Shown: piece after piece, positions 45,648 to 56,970 of the stretch
Numbering within the stretch: position 1 is the stretch's first letter
Layout: each line of letters opens with the position of its first letter
Assembly (NCBI GenBank): GCA_029721435.1
Contig: CM056584.1
Span: 11,137,895 to 11,201,894, forward strand
Source of the DNA: Gymnothorax reevesii
Taxonomy: Eukaryota; Chordata; Actinopteri; Anguilliformes; Muraenidae
DNA length: 64,000 bases
Reading direction: 5' to 3'
Made by a program: the position numbers and the translations under genes
Notes under the pieces: generated by a model
What the model was told of the DNA's origin: nothing
What the model saw: only the letters and a program-made list of their open reading frames with translations
The model's database searches: none

Positions 45648-45930
45648 GTAAAGAGAGAGGAGTCATGTGAAGGTAAATGGTGAGTAAAAGGGGAGGAGTC
45701 ATGCAGGTGTGACTGGTAAGTAAAAGGGAAGGAGTCACGTTGGTGTGAGTGATACGTAAATTGGGAGGAGTCATGTTGCTGAGACAATGAAGTAAAAGGG
45801 GGAGGAGTCATGCAGGTGTGACTGGTCAGTAAAGGGGGAGGGGTCATGTTAGATTGACTGGTAAGTAAAGGGGGAGGAGTCATGCAGGTGTGACTGGTTA
45901 GTTAGGGGGAGGGGTCACATGATTGGCAAG
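45648..45930. repeat. 36-bp minisatellite, about eight units
   Basis: Units starting at 45648, 45684, 45720, 45756, 45792, 45829 and 45865, and a partial one near 45901, share GTAAAGGGGGAGGAGTCATG and CAGGTGTGACTGGTAA. It lies in a 520-bp adcy9 intron, within 25 bases of the donor of exon 45955-46065. Because 36 is a multiple of three, it makes a false minus-strand frame with a 12-residue repeat. Confidence 0.92.
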
Positions 45931-45954
45931 TGAAAGGGGACTGACAGATCGCAC

Positions 45955-46065
45955 CTTGCTGCTGTTGGTCTTGAGCTCATCCTGACAGCCATTTTGTACC
46001 GACCCCTCCTCCCCAACCTGATCCTCCCCCGCAACCAACAACACACTGCAGGAAGGGCAGGGAGA
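45955..46065 (-). CDS. adcy9: Adenylate cyclase 9, C1b linker exon (CPSC..NGCQDE)
   Basis: It encodes 37 residues, SPCPSCSVLLVAGEDQVGEE then GSVQNGCQDELKTNSSK. CPSC and QNGCQDE align with mammalian AC9 (TCPSCGITF..PQNGCQDEHKNS). I used the acceptor ATCCGCAG before TCTCCCTGC. The nearer CCTGCAG acceptor would put a stop in the required phase. The donor is AAG/GTGCGA, usable but weaker than the others. Both ends are phase 0, so this cassette could be skipped without a frameshift. It is too short for most frame-based gene calls. Confidence 0.9.
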
Positions 46066-46076
46066 CTGCGGATGGA

Positions 46077-46101
46077 AGAGAGAGAGAGAGGGAGAGGGAG
46101 G

Positions 46102-46139
<38 letters not shown>

Positions 46140-46285
46140 CATGAAAGGGGGAAGAGATGCAGGAGGAGATGGAGAGAGGTAGGCAGACGGAGGGATGAAA
46201 TGACAGAGAGAGGAGGTGAAGACATCAAAAAGGAAAGAGTGAGGGGGAGGGATAGAACGAAAGAGATGGGGGGGGAGAGAGTGAC
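46077..46285. repeat. GA-rich purine tract
   Basis: A long run of GAGAGAGG and GGGAGG units with an almost pure GA dinucleotide core (about 46100-46132), just upstream of the acceptor of exon 45955-46065. On the transcribed strand it is a pyrimidine-rich CT tract and may act as an extended polypyrimidine tract. Confidence 0.8.
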
Positions 46286-48331
46286 GGAGGGAACCGCAGC
46301 AGAGAGAATTTAAGAGAAAAAGAAAGAACCAAGTGAGAATTAGCAGAAAGATTTCAAGTGAGAAAAGAAAGGGAGGGAGAAGTGCGGATCAGGTTACACA
46401 TCGCAAAACCACCACACATCACATCAAATTGCTGCAATACAAGAAAACATAAACGTATTAAATGATGGCTGTGATCAGGGGTGAGTGGAGTAAAAGATGA
46501 AGTTTGTCTCGCTCGTCGGATGGACTCCTGTCATGTCAGAAACACCTGCGCACTGCAACACTTACTGCTTCAAGAAAAGAAACAAAAAACTCAATAAATC
46601 GGTCAACCGCACAGGGAGGAGAGCTTCACTGAATGAAAAAAATCAATCATTCATTTGCATTAGAGATCTTTTCAGACATAAACACTTCAAACCGGGCTTG
46701 AAATTAATTTAAATTAAAACATATTTCGGAGGAAAAATGAACCTCGGTGATGAATGAAGCACAAACAAATAGGGACAAAATTCTCAGTAACAAACACAAT
46801 CAACCAATTTTGCGCACATGCACACACCGAGAGGCGAAGCGTCTGTACACACACACTTGCACATACCAACGCAGCGACACACATAAGATCACTCATTCCT
46901 CCCAAGACAGTGGGCTGAATTTGTGCTGACACACAAACACACACATCTACACACAGACACACACACTCCCAAACAGACATGCGTTTCCACAAACAGAGAT
47001 ACACAGGCGCACATCTACACACAAAGACACTCCAACCGAGACAAACACAGATAAACTTGTCTACAGACACAAAAACACATATATGGACACACATACATGC
47101 ATTACAGACACACACACACAAAAAGACGCATGCGCACATACACACAGACATATAAACAGCGGTATCCCAGGGTGCCTTTAAAGAGCAGGCGTACTGAGCG
47201 CGTGCAGAGCGAGCGGCGTGCGGGAGATCTGGGCAGTTCAGGAGAGCACAGACCCCATTAGGCCCATTAGCACTGATAGAGCTTTTCATTCCTCTGTCAC
47301 TTCATTAATTACACGGGCCCTGTAATGCTCCCACAGGCCATAAATACCCCCCAAACCTGCTAACGAGGGCCCACATCGCTGCAGCCCTCTCTGTTACTGT
47401 ACGTGTGTGTGTGTGTGTGTGTCACAGTGAGTGTGACTGTAAGTGTAAGTGCGTGCGGTACTTTGAGCGTTTGTTACTGTAGGTTCCTGTGTTGCTGTAA
47501 ATGTGTGATACTGTGTTAGTTACAGTGAGTGTTTTACTGTAAATGTCCGTGTTACATGATTGATTGATTGATTGATTTTTTATTAAAGTGTCTGGCGCTT
47601 AGGTGCTCAGCCCAAATGGGCTTGTAAGACACTATTGACAGAAAACACATAATACATTACACAACAAAGAAAGATAACCAACAAGCAAAACACATTTCCA
47701 TCCTTTTCACAGTTAAATTAATTCAACATTTCAGCGCCACTTAATTCAATTAATTCAAATTGTCAAATTAAGTCAGGATACAGATTCCTTTGTCGCACTT
47801 TCCAAGCATTTTCCACACATCTCACCAAGCTATAAATTTCATTTTCAAAGTGTTTGTAGTTCTTACGCTAAGTGCAGGTGATACTGAGTGGTTGAGTGAA
47901 TGCATGATACAGTAACGTTATACTGCATATGTTACTGCGTAGCTTCATGTGTAACAGTGAAATGTGTTACAGTACGTGCGTTTTACTGCGCGTGACACTG
48001 AGCGTGTGTTTTACCGTAAATGTTTGCGTTACTGCAAGTGTGTGAGTTGGATATAGTAAGTGCAAGTGTTACTGTGTACGTTACAGCGAGTGTGTTACTG
48101 TAAGCGCGTGTTTGAGTGTTACTGTGAGTGTGAGCACGCTCGTGCGGTTTGAGCGTGTGTGCGCGGGTGTGTGGGAGTGTGCTCCAGAGTCAGTTGCTGT
48201 GTGTGTGTGAGTGTGTGTGTGTGTGTGTGTGTGTACGTGCTTCTCTCGATGAGCAAGCGTGCGTGCCAGCATCAGTTACACACAGTGTGTGCCCGTACGA
48301 GAGTGATGGCCTATCCTGAAGTAGAGCAGGA

Positions 48332-48365
<34 letters not shown>

Positions 48366-48996
48366 ACGCCAATGTAAGAGGAGGGAGGTTATCAACAGAG
48401 GAAATTGCCTGCCATGTTACTGAAGGTGGTTAATAGGCTTCATTTCAAAGGTTGTCATTTCAATTCGGCGCCATTTCAAAAGGTTGCGGAGAACAGAGAG
48501 TCAGAAAAATACACACCGCGCGTGCCTCGTGCTTCTACGCGCGAGATGACAACGAAAAACAGAACACGGCACACAAATACCATCCTAAACATACTATCTG
48601 ATCAGCACATAAGAGTATTTACAGCACATCATATTTCTACAGTGTAAGTGGTGAAAGCAGGCATGACAAACTGGGGGGCGTAACCACAGCCACCAAGCGG
48701 AGGATTCAGGGTACAGATGATTGGTCAGACACACTCTCAGTCAACCATATATGGAGGTGCACAGGCAGTGGTGCAGTGGATGGTATATGCAGGTATATGG
48801 AGTATATCTACCTCTTTCTTCAGTTTACATGATACCCCCCAATCAGCCAAAAGGCCATTGAGATGCATAGGAAAAGATACCCGCTTTCTCCTGAGGGATC
48901 GACCATCCACCTAAAAGAGTATACCCACTCCTCCAGCGACCACTACATCACTGAGACCAGGCTCATTGGTAGTGCAGGATTGGAAAATGTGCTGAC
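46286..48996 (-). other. adcy9 intron with CA/GT-rich simple sequence
   Basis: The rest of the intron between exons 48997-49169 and 45955-46065. It holds CA-rich text at 46810-47150, a TG run at 47403-47422, GTGTTACTGT-type degenerate repeats over 47400-48150, a (GATT)n patch near 47556-47578, a TG run near 48198-48234 and a CA run at 48333-48363. 47580-47870 may be a retroposon piece. The long minus-strand frame at 46714-47289 is simply translated CA repeat. No gene. Confidence 0.8.
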
Positions 48997-49169
48997 CTTG
49001 GCTTTGTCATGAAGGTCGTGGGGGTCACCGGAGGGCGGGACGTCGGGGGGTTGACCTCGAGAGGAGGGGCAAAGGGCGCCCCCGTGGGCCGGCCCGGCCG
49101 AGCCAAAATGGGGGCAGTTGCACTGGGATGGCTCCACCCTGCGCCCCGATATCAGGTAGGTCTTCAGCC
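48997..49169 (-). CDS. adcy9: Adenylate cyclase 9, end of C1a and start of C1b
   Basis: The first adcy9 exon seen in the window. It encodes LKTYLISGRRVEPSQCNCPH, then a Gly/Pro-rich stretch ending PHDLHDKAK. LKTYLISG is the end of the C1a catalytic domain; the C1b linker that follows is poorly conserved, as in other species. The acceptor TTCCGTCAG precedes GGCTGAAG, and the donor is AAG/GTCAGC. The two leading G bases complete a Gly-type codon started in the previous exon. That exon is not in this window, although 14.8 kb of upstream sequence is present. Confidence 0.92.
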
Positions 49170-49595
49170 CTGACGGAAACAGGAGAGGACATTAAGCGCA
49201 TGCGAGTACACAAAATGGCAGCAAATCGTTTCTCAGTGCAAAACCATTTTCCGTCGACGAAAACCCTCAGGCCGTTCTGGATGGAGGGGAGAGAGAGAGA
49301 GAGAGAGGGAGAGCGCGCGAGGTAACGGAGCGAGAATAATCAACCGCACAGATGTGAGAAAAAGAAACGCAGGCGAGAAAAGAGAAGGGCGAACACCAGA
49401 GGAGACGAGCGAGTCGGGCGACACTTTTCAGCGCCACTCAAATTCACCGCGACAAGCTAACAGAAAATTAGCACATCTTGAAAACTAATGAGCAGAGAAT
49501 GGGGCGGTGACAGAGATGGGGGTACCCCATCTGAACAGACTCCGCACACAGACGAGGCGACTCTCAGTTTCCATCGCCCCGCTTCTCATTAGCTA

Positions 49596-50547
49596 AAGGG
49601 ACATTATCATGGATCAGCAAGTCACACTCAATAGCTGCATAAATATACAAAATCAATCATGTGACGGGCATTTTTCATGTGGGGTGATCCTATCGAATTG
49701 TTTCGATGTTTTTGATAAGCCTATGGAGTGTGCCATGACACTTCTAGCAGAAGGTTTTTTTGAGGAAATACCACTATGGACGCTGTAAATAGTGACATTA
49801 TCCAGGCTCACTTTGGCTGTCATTTTCTTCTGTATTGCATTCACGCAGTATGCGTTGTGGTGATAATTCTTGAACATTACGCGTCTTTTGTGCGATATCT
49901 GGCAATTGAAACGAATCACCTGCCTCGAAAGAAAGTGGGTAAGTTAGATTTCCTACACCCAGACCTCGATCATGTCTGCATGACTGATATACAAACAAAT
50001 GACACAACCTCACAGGGCGGTACGGAATCCTACTCTGACGATATACATGATATAGAGGATCTGATGAGCAGGCGTATCACTCGAAAGTTCTGAAACGAGT
50101 TGAGAAAATTTTGCGTTTGTTGTGAGCTTTATGTTTGTTCTGAGCTAAATCACTCTGATAAGCTGTAATGAGTCGAAGACATTCACGGTTGAACTTGCCA
50201 TGGTTTTTAAATTCACTGTCAACACTGACTAGCCAGCTAGCTAATAAACGTGTGTAACATAATGGTTATGGAAAGGTATTCCGTGCATGCTGGATAGCTC
50301 ACTCATTTCACAAACATTTTGGTGGCAAGACGGTGATTGTACTGTGTGTCTGCTGTATGCGCCGAAAAACAGACTGTTCCAATAACATAGCGTGCCCCAT
50401 TCAAGGAAGAATAGCCTGTTTGCTCGCACCCTTTGTTCGATATTTTAATTTCATGGGGGTTGAATCACCCGGAAAAGGTTAGAAGTTGAATGTATCGTTA
50501 TCTGGAATGATTTAGGCGGCGTATTGTATAAGATGATAATGTCCCTT
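49596..50547 (+). mobile_element. DNA element with AAGGGACATTATCAT terminal repeats
   Basis: AAGGGACATTATCAT at the left is perfectly mirrored by ATGATAATGTCCCTT at the right, with TA outside both ends (49594-49595, 50548-50549). The 952-bp element encloses one plus-strand frame of 105 codons. It looks like a deleted or non-autonomous DNA transposon of unknown superfamily, lying in an adcy9 intron in antisense to the gene. Confidence 0.75.
49776..50093 (+). CDS. Unrecognised 105-residue frame inside a DNA transposon
   Basis: Starts MDAVNSDIIQAHFGCHFLLY with a hydrophobic stretch (FLLYCIHAVCVVVIILEHYA), and ends in an acidic-polar part (DIHDIEDLMSRR). I recognise no family. Its position between the terminal repeats suggests the remains of a transposon-encoded protein or its leader exon. 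The frame may be chance. Confidence 0.3.
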   Translation: MDAVNSDIIQAHFGCHFLLYCIHAVCVVVIILEHYASFVRYLAIETNHLPRKKVGKLDFLHPDLDHVCMTDIQTNDTTSQGGTESYSDDIHDIEDLMSRRITRKF

Positions 50548-52384
50548 TAAATTTCAAATCCATAGGTTTGGATACTGCCGGAGCTTTAAAAAAGTTGCAG
50601 TATGTGAATCAGTGGGTGTGTTCATTGGATGTTGTCATGAAAATCTTCTAAAGAAGACACAGCTTGATTATGAAATCAAAAGAGAGTGAATTTCTTTTTT
50701 TTTAATACTTTTACTTAAAATTTTATGTCTCATTTCATTTTAACTGAAAAGCAAATTCAAAACTTGCTGGATGGAAACTCTACACTGATGTGCGAAAGGT
50801 CAACAGCAGGGCCCCTCCTCCCCACAGTGTTGTCACCACTCCACCAGCTCGGGCTCAGCCAATGAGCATTGGAAAAGCACAGCCAATGAAAAAGAGCTCC
50901 TCCCCCAGACATATTCAACAGGCAGAGACAAGTCCAGGGCAACAGAAACAGCAGCTCACAGAGCTCATGCAACAAGGGAGATGGACCCTCCACCTGAGCT
51001 AAAACAGAATATGGCCTTTCTCAAGCAGCGGATGCTTTTACAACCTGGCAGAGGGACAATCGTCACTTTGGGTAAAATGCAGCTGCCGGATGCTTGTAAT
51101 TTAATGTACTGTAATCCACTGGCTCCTTGAGAACCAATGCAGACAAAGACAAAACACAGAACAGTGAGTACAACTCGAGGGGGGAAAGTGTAGGGAGGCG
51201 GGGCCAGATTCATGGCCTCTGGCTTCATTCTTCCGACAGGAAGTTGAGACATGGACTTCCCCCAAGTTCTCCCACCAGGAAACTTCAGGCCTTTCCGATT
51301 TTCCAGGTCTCCTTTCTACGCCATGAGGAAGATGAAAATCCCATACAGAGGGATACGAGTTCTGTTGCTGTCCTGATCAAACGGATTATTATAATAACAA
51401 TAAAAATAGTAGTAATAATAATAATAATGTGACCTGACTGCATACAACACCCAAGGGACGCTGTTAATTTTTTTGATTCATCAGCATTCAATTGCTTCCA
51501 CCGAAGGCCACCCGTTGATGTCAGGAGAAGTACCATATGAACAGCAGGAGTCATTTGATTCAGAAAGCGAAAGCAGGGACACGAAAACCAAAACTCAAAG
51601 TAAATTTCATTCCAATCTAGTCCAATACAGAGCGTGTTTTTCCCCCCGCTTTCCAACCCCCTTTCCACCGCCCCGCAAGAAACCCCAAAATACCGGGAGA
51701 TATCAGTTTAGTAACCGATCAATGCATCCACAACATTTGGTAAAGGAATACACAGCGATTTCGGATTTACGGCCCAGAAACACTTTGGCAAAACCGACGC
51801 TGATGCTGACGGCAACAGGATTCGAGCCAAAAACAATGTCTACCCCTCCAGACATGATCCGGATTAGGCAGTCAAATACAAAGCAAACAAAAGTACACAG
51901 CACTGACACACCAGTCATTAAGTAGCCCCTCACCTCGAAAAGTAGGAACATTCCGGTTTGTTCCAACTTCCCAGCCCTTAGCTCGACATGCAGGCCACCG
52001 CACAAGAGTGAACGGCTGATTTCTGAAAGAAGCTCCTCTGAGATGGAAAAGAAGTTCCTCTTCCGTGACAGGGAAAGCCCCGCGGGGGCATTGAAGGGAT
52101 GCGCGGGACACGTCAGAGACTCTGGGACTTGTCAAGGTCCACATTCATCAAGACAGATGTAACAGGAGCCAACCACCCGCCTTCATGAAAGGGGCAGAGA
52201 TCTGATTCACAGCCCCACGGAGGACAGTAAAGATGAGAGTAGACTGTGTGTGTCTGTGAGAGAATGCATGTGATGATGATAATGATGATGATACTAATAA
52301 TTGAAATTATTATTGTAATAATTTATCACAAATTTGCCATGTGCACTGAAGCTCACCTGGACTGTTCATACTTGCACAGGCTGC

Positions 52385-52850
52385 TTAATAACGCCATGAA
52401 AGAACTTTGATGTCCTCATATGTAGGAACATATGTGCCAAGTTTCAGTTTTACAGGTTCAGTGGTTTCGGATGAGACTTTAAACACCTTCAAAAGTGGGC
52501 GTGGCCAAAGTTCTGAGGCGAAATCAAGATCAAATTTAAAAATTTCACAAAACCCATCAAATGTTTCAGTGTTTGCTTCCATCTACTCATATACCAAAAA
52601 AAATCAACTTAATCCCTGCAAAAACTGCTTCACAATGGCCCCATATGGCATTTCCAATATGGCCACCATGGCGGCCATATTTGAGATCAGATCGGAACGC
52701 CATGAACAAACTTTGACGTCCTCATGAATGGGAAAATATGTGCCGAGTTTCAGCTTTATCGGTCCAGTGCTTTCGAAGAAGTTGTTTACGGACAACGCCG
52801 ACGACGTCAAAGGACAGGCGGGCCATGACAGAAGCCCACTGGACCTTTAG
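52385..52850 (+). repeat. Two copies of a CGCCATGAA..GTGCCAAGTTTCAG dispersed repeat
   Basis: Two direct copies (from 52393 and from 52698) share AACGCCATGAA, ACTTTGAYGTCCTCAT, ATATGTGCCRAGTTTCAG and CCAGTGCTTTCG. The second ends GACAACGCCGACGACGTCAAAGG. Between them are CAATATGGCCACCATGGCGGCC words. This is a fish intergenic repeat type of the CCAAGTTTCAGTTTTATCGG kind. Confidence 0.6.
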
Positions 52851-52854
52851 TGAT

Positions 52855-53095
52855 ATACAGGTGCATGCACAAAATTCACCGTTTGCATGTTGGTGAGCCT
52901 TTGCGTTTACATGCAAGCGTGTGCACCAAAATTCAGCATATGCATGCAAGTGGGCGTCTGCATAAAGCACGTGTATGCATGAATTGTATGCGGGTGCACG
53001 TTCGCTGACATGAGCACGCATGCAAAGTTTGCAAACAGTATGTGCGAGTGCTTGTCCGCTCGTGCGCTCATGTTGTGTGCACGTGCCTGCATCTC
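52855..53095. repeat. Degenerate TGCATG/GCATGC-rich block
   Basis: Short words TGCATG, GCATGC, GTGCAC and ATGCAAG recur about every 15-25 bases with no fixed unit. Alternating purine-pyrimidine sequence dominates. It is probably a decayed simple repeat. Confidence 0.5.
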
Positions 53096-55195
53096 AGGCC
53101 TGTGAGGGACAATAACAGGAAATGATCCCCAGACAATCTGAAAGAGCGAGCCACTCGGCCACAAATTTACCAAGGACCAATAGCTCGCAATGACATCACT
53201 CCTCTATTTCAAAGCCTTTTGTTCCAAACCCTCCAATTGTCACCATTTCTAATGATGAAAGGACATGATAACTCTTTGACAACAGCTGGGAACCCCACCC
53301 CTCACTGTTTCCTTTTCAAATTTCAAAAACACACCACTTCCCCTCTTCCCCTTTATTCGTTTACAACACAAAAATTATGTAAATGTGTGAGAGCGAACAA
53401 GCGCTTGTATGGGATCATGCGTGTGTGTGTCTGTGTATGGAGAACTTCATTGCAGTACCTAAATCTTGCTAAAGCTTTCCCACAGATTACTTCTTAAACG
53501 CAAAAAGGATGAACCGTTCACCCGCAAGACTCCATCGAAGGAGGATGACCCAGCTGCCAGTTTTCTGACCTCTGGAAGTCGTCACAAATATGAAGACACG
53601 GACAGACCTAAAAGCTCACACTCCCCACGCACACTTCCACATCTTTTCCCACCTACACCGGCAGACACACGCACTCACACACAAAGCAAATGTGAACTGC
53701 AAGGTACAGTGAATCACAGAGACAGCATCACGCTGTGAAACACGTCTTTGAACAAAACTCCAGAAATCAGTTTCACCTTTACTTCCGGGACCTTTTAAGG
53801 AAAACTCCAGGAGCTGAGATTACTGTACAGCTGAAATGATGAGAACGTCGAAACAAAAAAAATTAACCATGACAACCCGAAGGAACACGATGAGAGAGAG
53901 AAAGAGACCGGAGAAAAGAGGAGTGAGTCAGAGAGAGGGAGCGTACACATCTGTGCGCGTCTGTGAGGCAGAAAAGGAGAGAGATAAAGCAGGTTTGGTT
54001 TCACTGCGATTCTGACGACAGCCATGATCCTTCTCTTATAAATAAAAAGCAACAGTCTCTGGCTGGAGGCCCTGTCAGTGCTGTGTACAGTGCTGGTGTC
54101 TTTACAGAGATCTCTTCTGGAAAGAGGGAGGGAGAGGAACAGAGGAAGGGAAGGACTGAGCGGGGCACTCAGGCCATTTTTGGACAAAACAAATCAGAAG
54201 AGCAATACAAGGAGAATATCCCCCCCCCCACACACACACACACACACACACACACAGTCTTGCTGTCTTCCGGGACACGTCATCGTTGACATCCGCAAAA
54301 CAACAACAAGACAGATAGCAGACTGACGCACTTACAGAGCAAGGCCCCCTACCGTAATCTGGTCTACCCGTCCGCCCGTGAATAAACACTGAGATACCAC
54401 TATTCTGCGGCTGGCCCAAGATTTGAACCCCTGACTCTGACATAAGCCAAGCTGCCAAACGCCACGCATCAGGCTTTCATGGGCTGGGAGTAAATAGTAT
54501 TACACACGTATAGGCCGAAGTCGAATTTTTTTGAACCACTCACCCACATCTCCCAGAAAACACACAAATGTAAACGTCTACTGAAGGGGTGTGAGGATCC
54601 CCGCACAGAATTAATTTATACTGCCTTTAAACATTCTCCTCACCATATCAAAGTGGCGGCACTGCGGTTGTTTTTGTCCAGACATCAGTTCAAATAAGCA
54701 GAACCCATCGGCATTCTGTTCACCGACACCTCACCCACCCAACACTAACCCCCACCCAATGGCAGCAGTGACCTCAACAGATGCGCCCAATCAGAACGCG
54801 GCACAATGACAATGACCAGGGTACAGCTAATCGCACTGGCAGCCCAGCGGAAGCCTCCCCCCTGCCAGCTACGTCTCCAGGAAACAGATGACTTTTCTGG
54901 GCTCGCAGATGGCATCCAAGGGGCTGGGCACAGCGGCACAGAGCCGGGAGTGAGGAGAATTTTACTTCACCAACTCATCATCTGAGGACGACAGAGACCT
55001 ATACAGAGCAAAAGATGAATAAATACGTACAATGAAAAAGGTCTTGCAGGATCTCGTGGGGTAAGGGGTGGGGGAGGGTCGGGGTGCGCACTCCATCTGG
55101 GCTCCCCAACACTACAACACAGGTGTACCAAAACCAGAAAATGAAGAATCCCACGTCTCCCGATAGAGATAAGCTGGGGGCATACCCGGCAAACA

Positions 55196-55232
55196 GGAAA
55201 TAACATAACATAACATAACATAACATAACATG
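55196..55232. repeat. (AACAT)n pentanucleotide run
   Basis: Six to seven AACAT units. It lies just beyond the 3' side of the minus-strand LINE fragment and may be its tail. Confidence 0.75.
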
Positions 55233-55239
55233 AATGGCG

Positions 55240-56600
55240 AGGACAGGCTGTTCACCCCAACTACGCTCACCAGTTTCTTTAGACTATTGTGAATATATCA
55301 CTACAGATACTCAATGACTCAATGGTATCTAGCTTGGTATCTAGCTAGCTAACACCCAAGGTCTCTGCCTCAACAATATGGTCAGGCAAGCTGTTCCACA
55401 TTGAAATTGCTCTTTGGGTGAAGAAATATTTCCGAATATCAGTGCTGAATTTACCTTTGGTCAACTTCCATTTGTGACCCCTACTTCTAATCACAACACT
55501 TGGTCAAAGGAATCCTACATAATTCACTTTGTTAATCCCTTTAACATATTTAAAGACCTCAATCAAATCACCCCTTCGTCTCCTTTTCCTAAGACTAAAG
55601 AGATTAAGGATCTTCAGCCTCTTCTCATAACTTTCATCTTTTATACCTGGAATTAGCTTAGTGGCTCTTCTCTGAACTTTTTCTTGAGCCTCTATATCTT
55701 TCTTAAAGTATGGTCCCCAGAACTGTACACAATACTCCAGATGTGGTCTGACGAATGTGTTGTGCAAAAGAAGCATCACCACCTTAGATTTGAACTCAAT
55801 ACTTTTGGCAATGTATCCCAGCATCCGATTGGCTTTTTTAACTGCTACGGCACAATGGCTAGAGCCTGTGAGGGTTTGAACAACAATCACTCCCAGATCT
55901 TTCTTGTGTGGAGCACATTCCAGTTTTAAACCTCCCATGAAGAAATCCAGTCTAATGTTTTTATTACCTACATGTACAACTTTACATTTCACTACATTAA
56001 ATTTCATTTTTGCCCAATTCTGAATTCTATCCAATTCATCCTGAATCACTTTAATGGACTCTAAACTAGTCGCCAAACCCCCCAATTTAGTATCATCTGC
56101 AAATTCAACTAATCTGCTCTCAATATTCCTTCCAAGGTCATTAATGTAGATGAGGAACAGCAAGGGTCCCAACACCAATCCCTGGGGGACGCCACTCCCC
56201 ACCATACCTAGCTCAAATGAGATACCACTGACCACCACTCTTTGTGTTCTGTCCTGTAACCAGTTTTGAATCCACTCCAGAATACCTCCTGTAACTCCAA
56301 TAGAGCTAATTTAAAAAATTAGTCTCTGATGTCGTACTGTATCAAGTGCTTTCTGAAAATCCAAGTATAAGATGTCATAAGCCCTACTCTGGTCATAAGT
56401 CTTGGTGGCCTCTTCAAAAAATTCCAGAAGGCCAACTGGCCCTGAAGATCCAGGATCTTGCTCTCCAGATGCTCAATTAGCTGGCACTGGTGGCAGACAA
56501 ACCCACCCTGGAAATCTCTTTCCAAAAGTGTGATCATCCTGCAACCGTCACATAGTTTTGGCCACATTTTGAACCCCCAACCTAATGACCTCACTCACCC
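55240..56600 (-). mobile_element. Rearranged non-LTR retrotransposon fragment
   Basis: A minus-strand LINE remnant. It starts with a Cys-rich piece (LCDGCRM..FVCHQCQLIEHLESKI), which looks like the ORF1-side domain. It then jumps directly into the middle of the reverse transcriptase (FEEATKTYDQSRAYDILYLD), so most of the intervening element is deleted. The 3' end carries the rest of the RT and a possible AACAT tail. The style (GVPQGxVLGPLLFLIYINDL) fits the CR1/L2/Rex group; I cannot choose between them. Confidence 0.75.
55504..56594 (-). pseudogene. LINE reverse transcriptase pseudogene
   Basis: The long open part (55504-56238) has GVPQGLVLGPLLFLIYINDL, then FADDTKLGG with the catalytic FADD, and a C-terminal part with RPHLEYCVQFWGPYFKKDIE and KVQRRATKLIPG. 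Upstream the frame is broken near 56300, where the sense has LDFQKA and RHQRLI in shifted frames. With its 5' portion deleted and frames shifted, this cannot make a working enzyme, which in an intact element would copy RNA into a nicked chromosome. Confidence 0.85.
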
Positions 56601-56639
56601 TAGATATAAGAAAATGAATATTGCCGAGACAGAAGCTGA

Positions 56640-56970
56640 GGAACCACAATTTATTAACCTCGGCCAGGAAGTATATGTTTTCGGTGCCGTTTGTTTGTTG
56701 GTTTGTCTGTTGTCTGTTGGTTTGTTTTTGTACAACATAACTCAAAAACTTATGGCCGGATTTTCACGAAATGTTCAGGGTAGGTGGGTACTAACTCAAG
56801 GAAGAGGTGATTAAATTTTGGCATATCTAGGCCAAAGTACTGCTGAGATATACTCCAAAGTTCAAGATTTCAAGTCTTTCCAATGGGCCGGAGTTCCAAT
56901 CGCCGTGCTTTTGGCTTTGCTGCCCCCTGGCGGAGGTTCAGCGCTCTCTGAGTGCTTTTCTAGTTAATTT
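56640..56970 (+). repeat. Dispersed repeat with TTGTTTGTTGG and GGCGGAGGTTCAGCGCTCTC ends
   Basis: The order GTTTGTTTGTTGGTTTGTC, ACTCAAAAACTTATGGCCGG, TTTCACGAAATGTTCAGGG, GAAGAGGTGATTAAATTTTG and CCCCTGGCGGAGGTTCAGCGC, then CTCTGAGTGCTTTTCTAGTT, is a widespread fish repeat. No gene. Confidence 0.7.

Noticed and set aside
45542..45883. Minus-strand frame with a 12-residue HDSSPFTY-type repeat
   Set aside because: Produced by the 36-bp minisatellite, whose unit is a multiple of three; it lies in an adcy9 intron.
46041..46050. Nearer acceptor CCTGCAG for adcy9 exon 45955-46065
   Set aside because: Used in phase 0 it leads to a stop (TGA) and loses the CPSC motif. The upstream CCGCAG gives the conserved frame.
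46714..47289. 191-codon Cys/Val-rich minus-strand frame
   Set aside because: It is translated CA/TG simple sequence within an intron, with no domain.
51285..51668. 127-codon minus-strand frame containing IIIIITTIFIVIIIIR
   Set aside because: The Ile-rich part is a translated AAT microsatellite; no domain.
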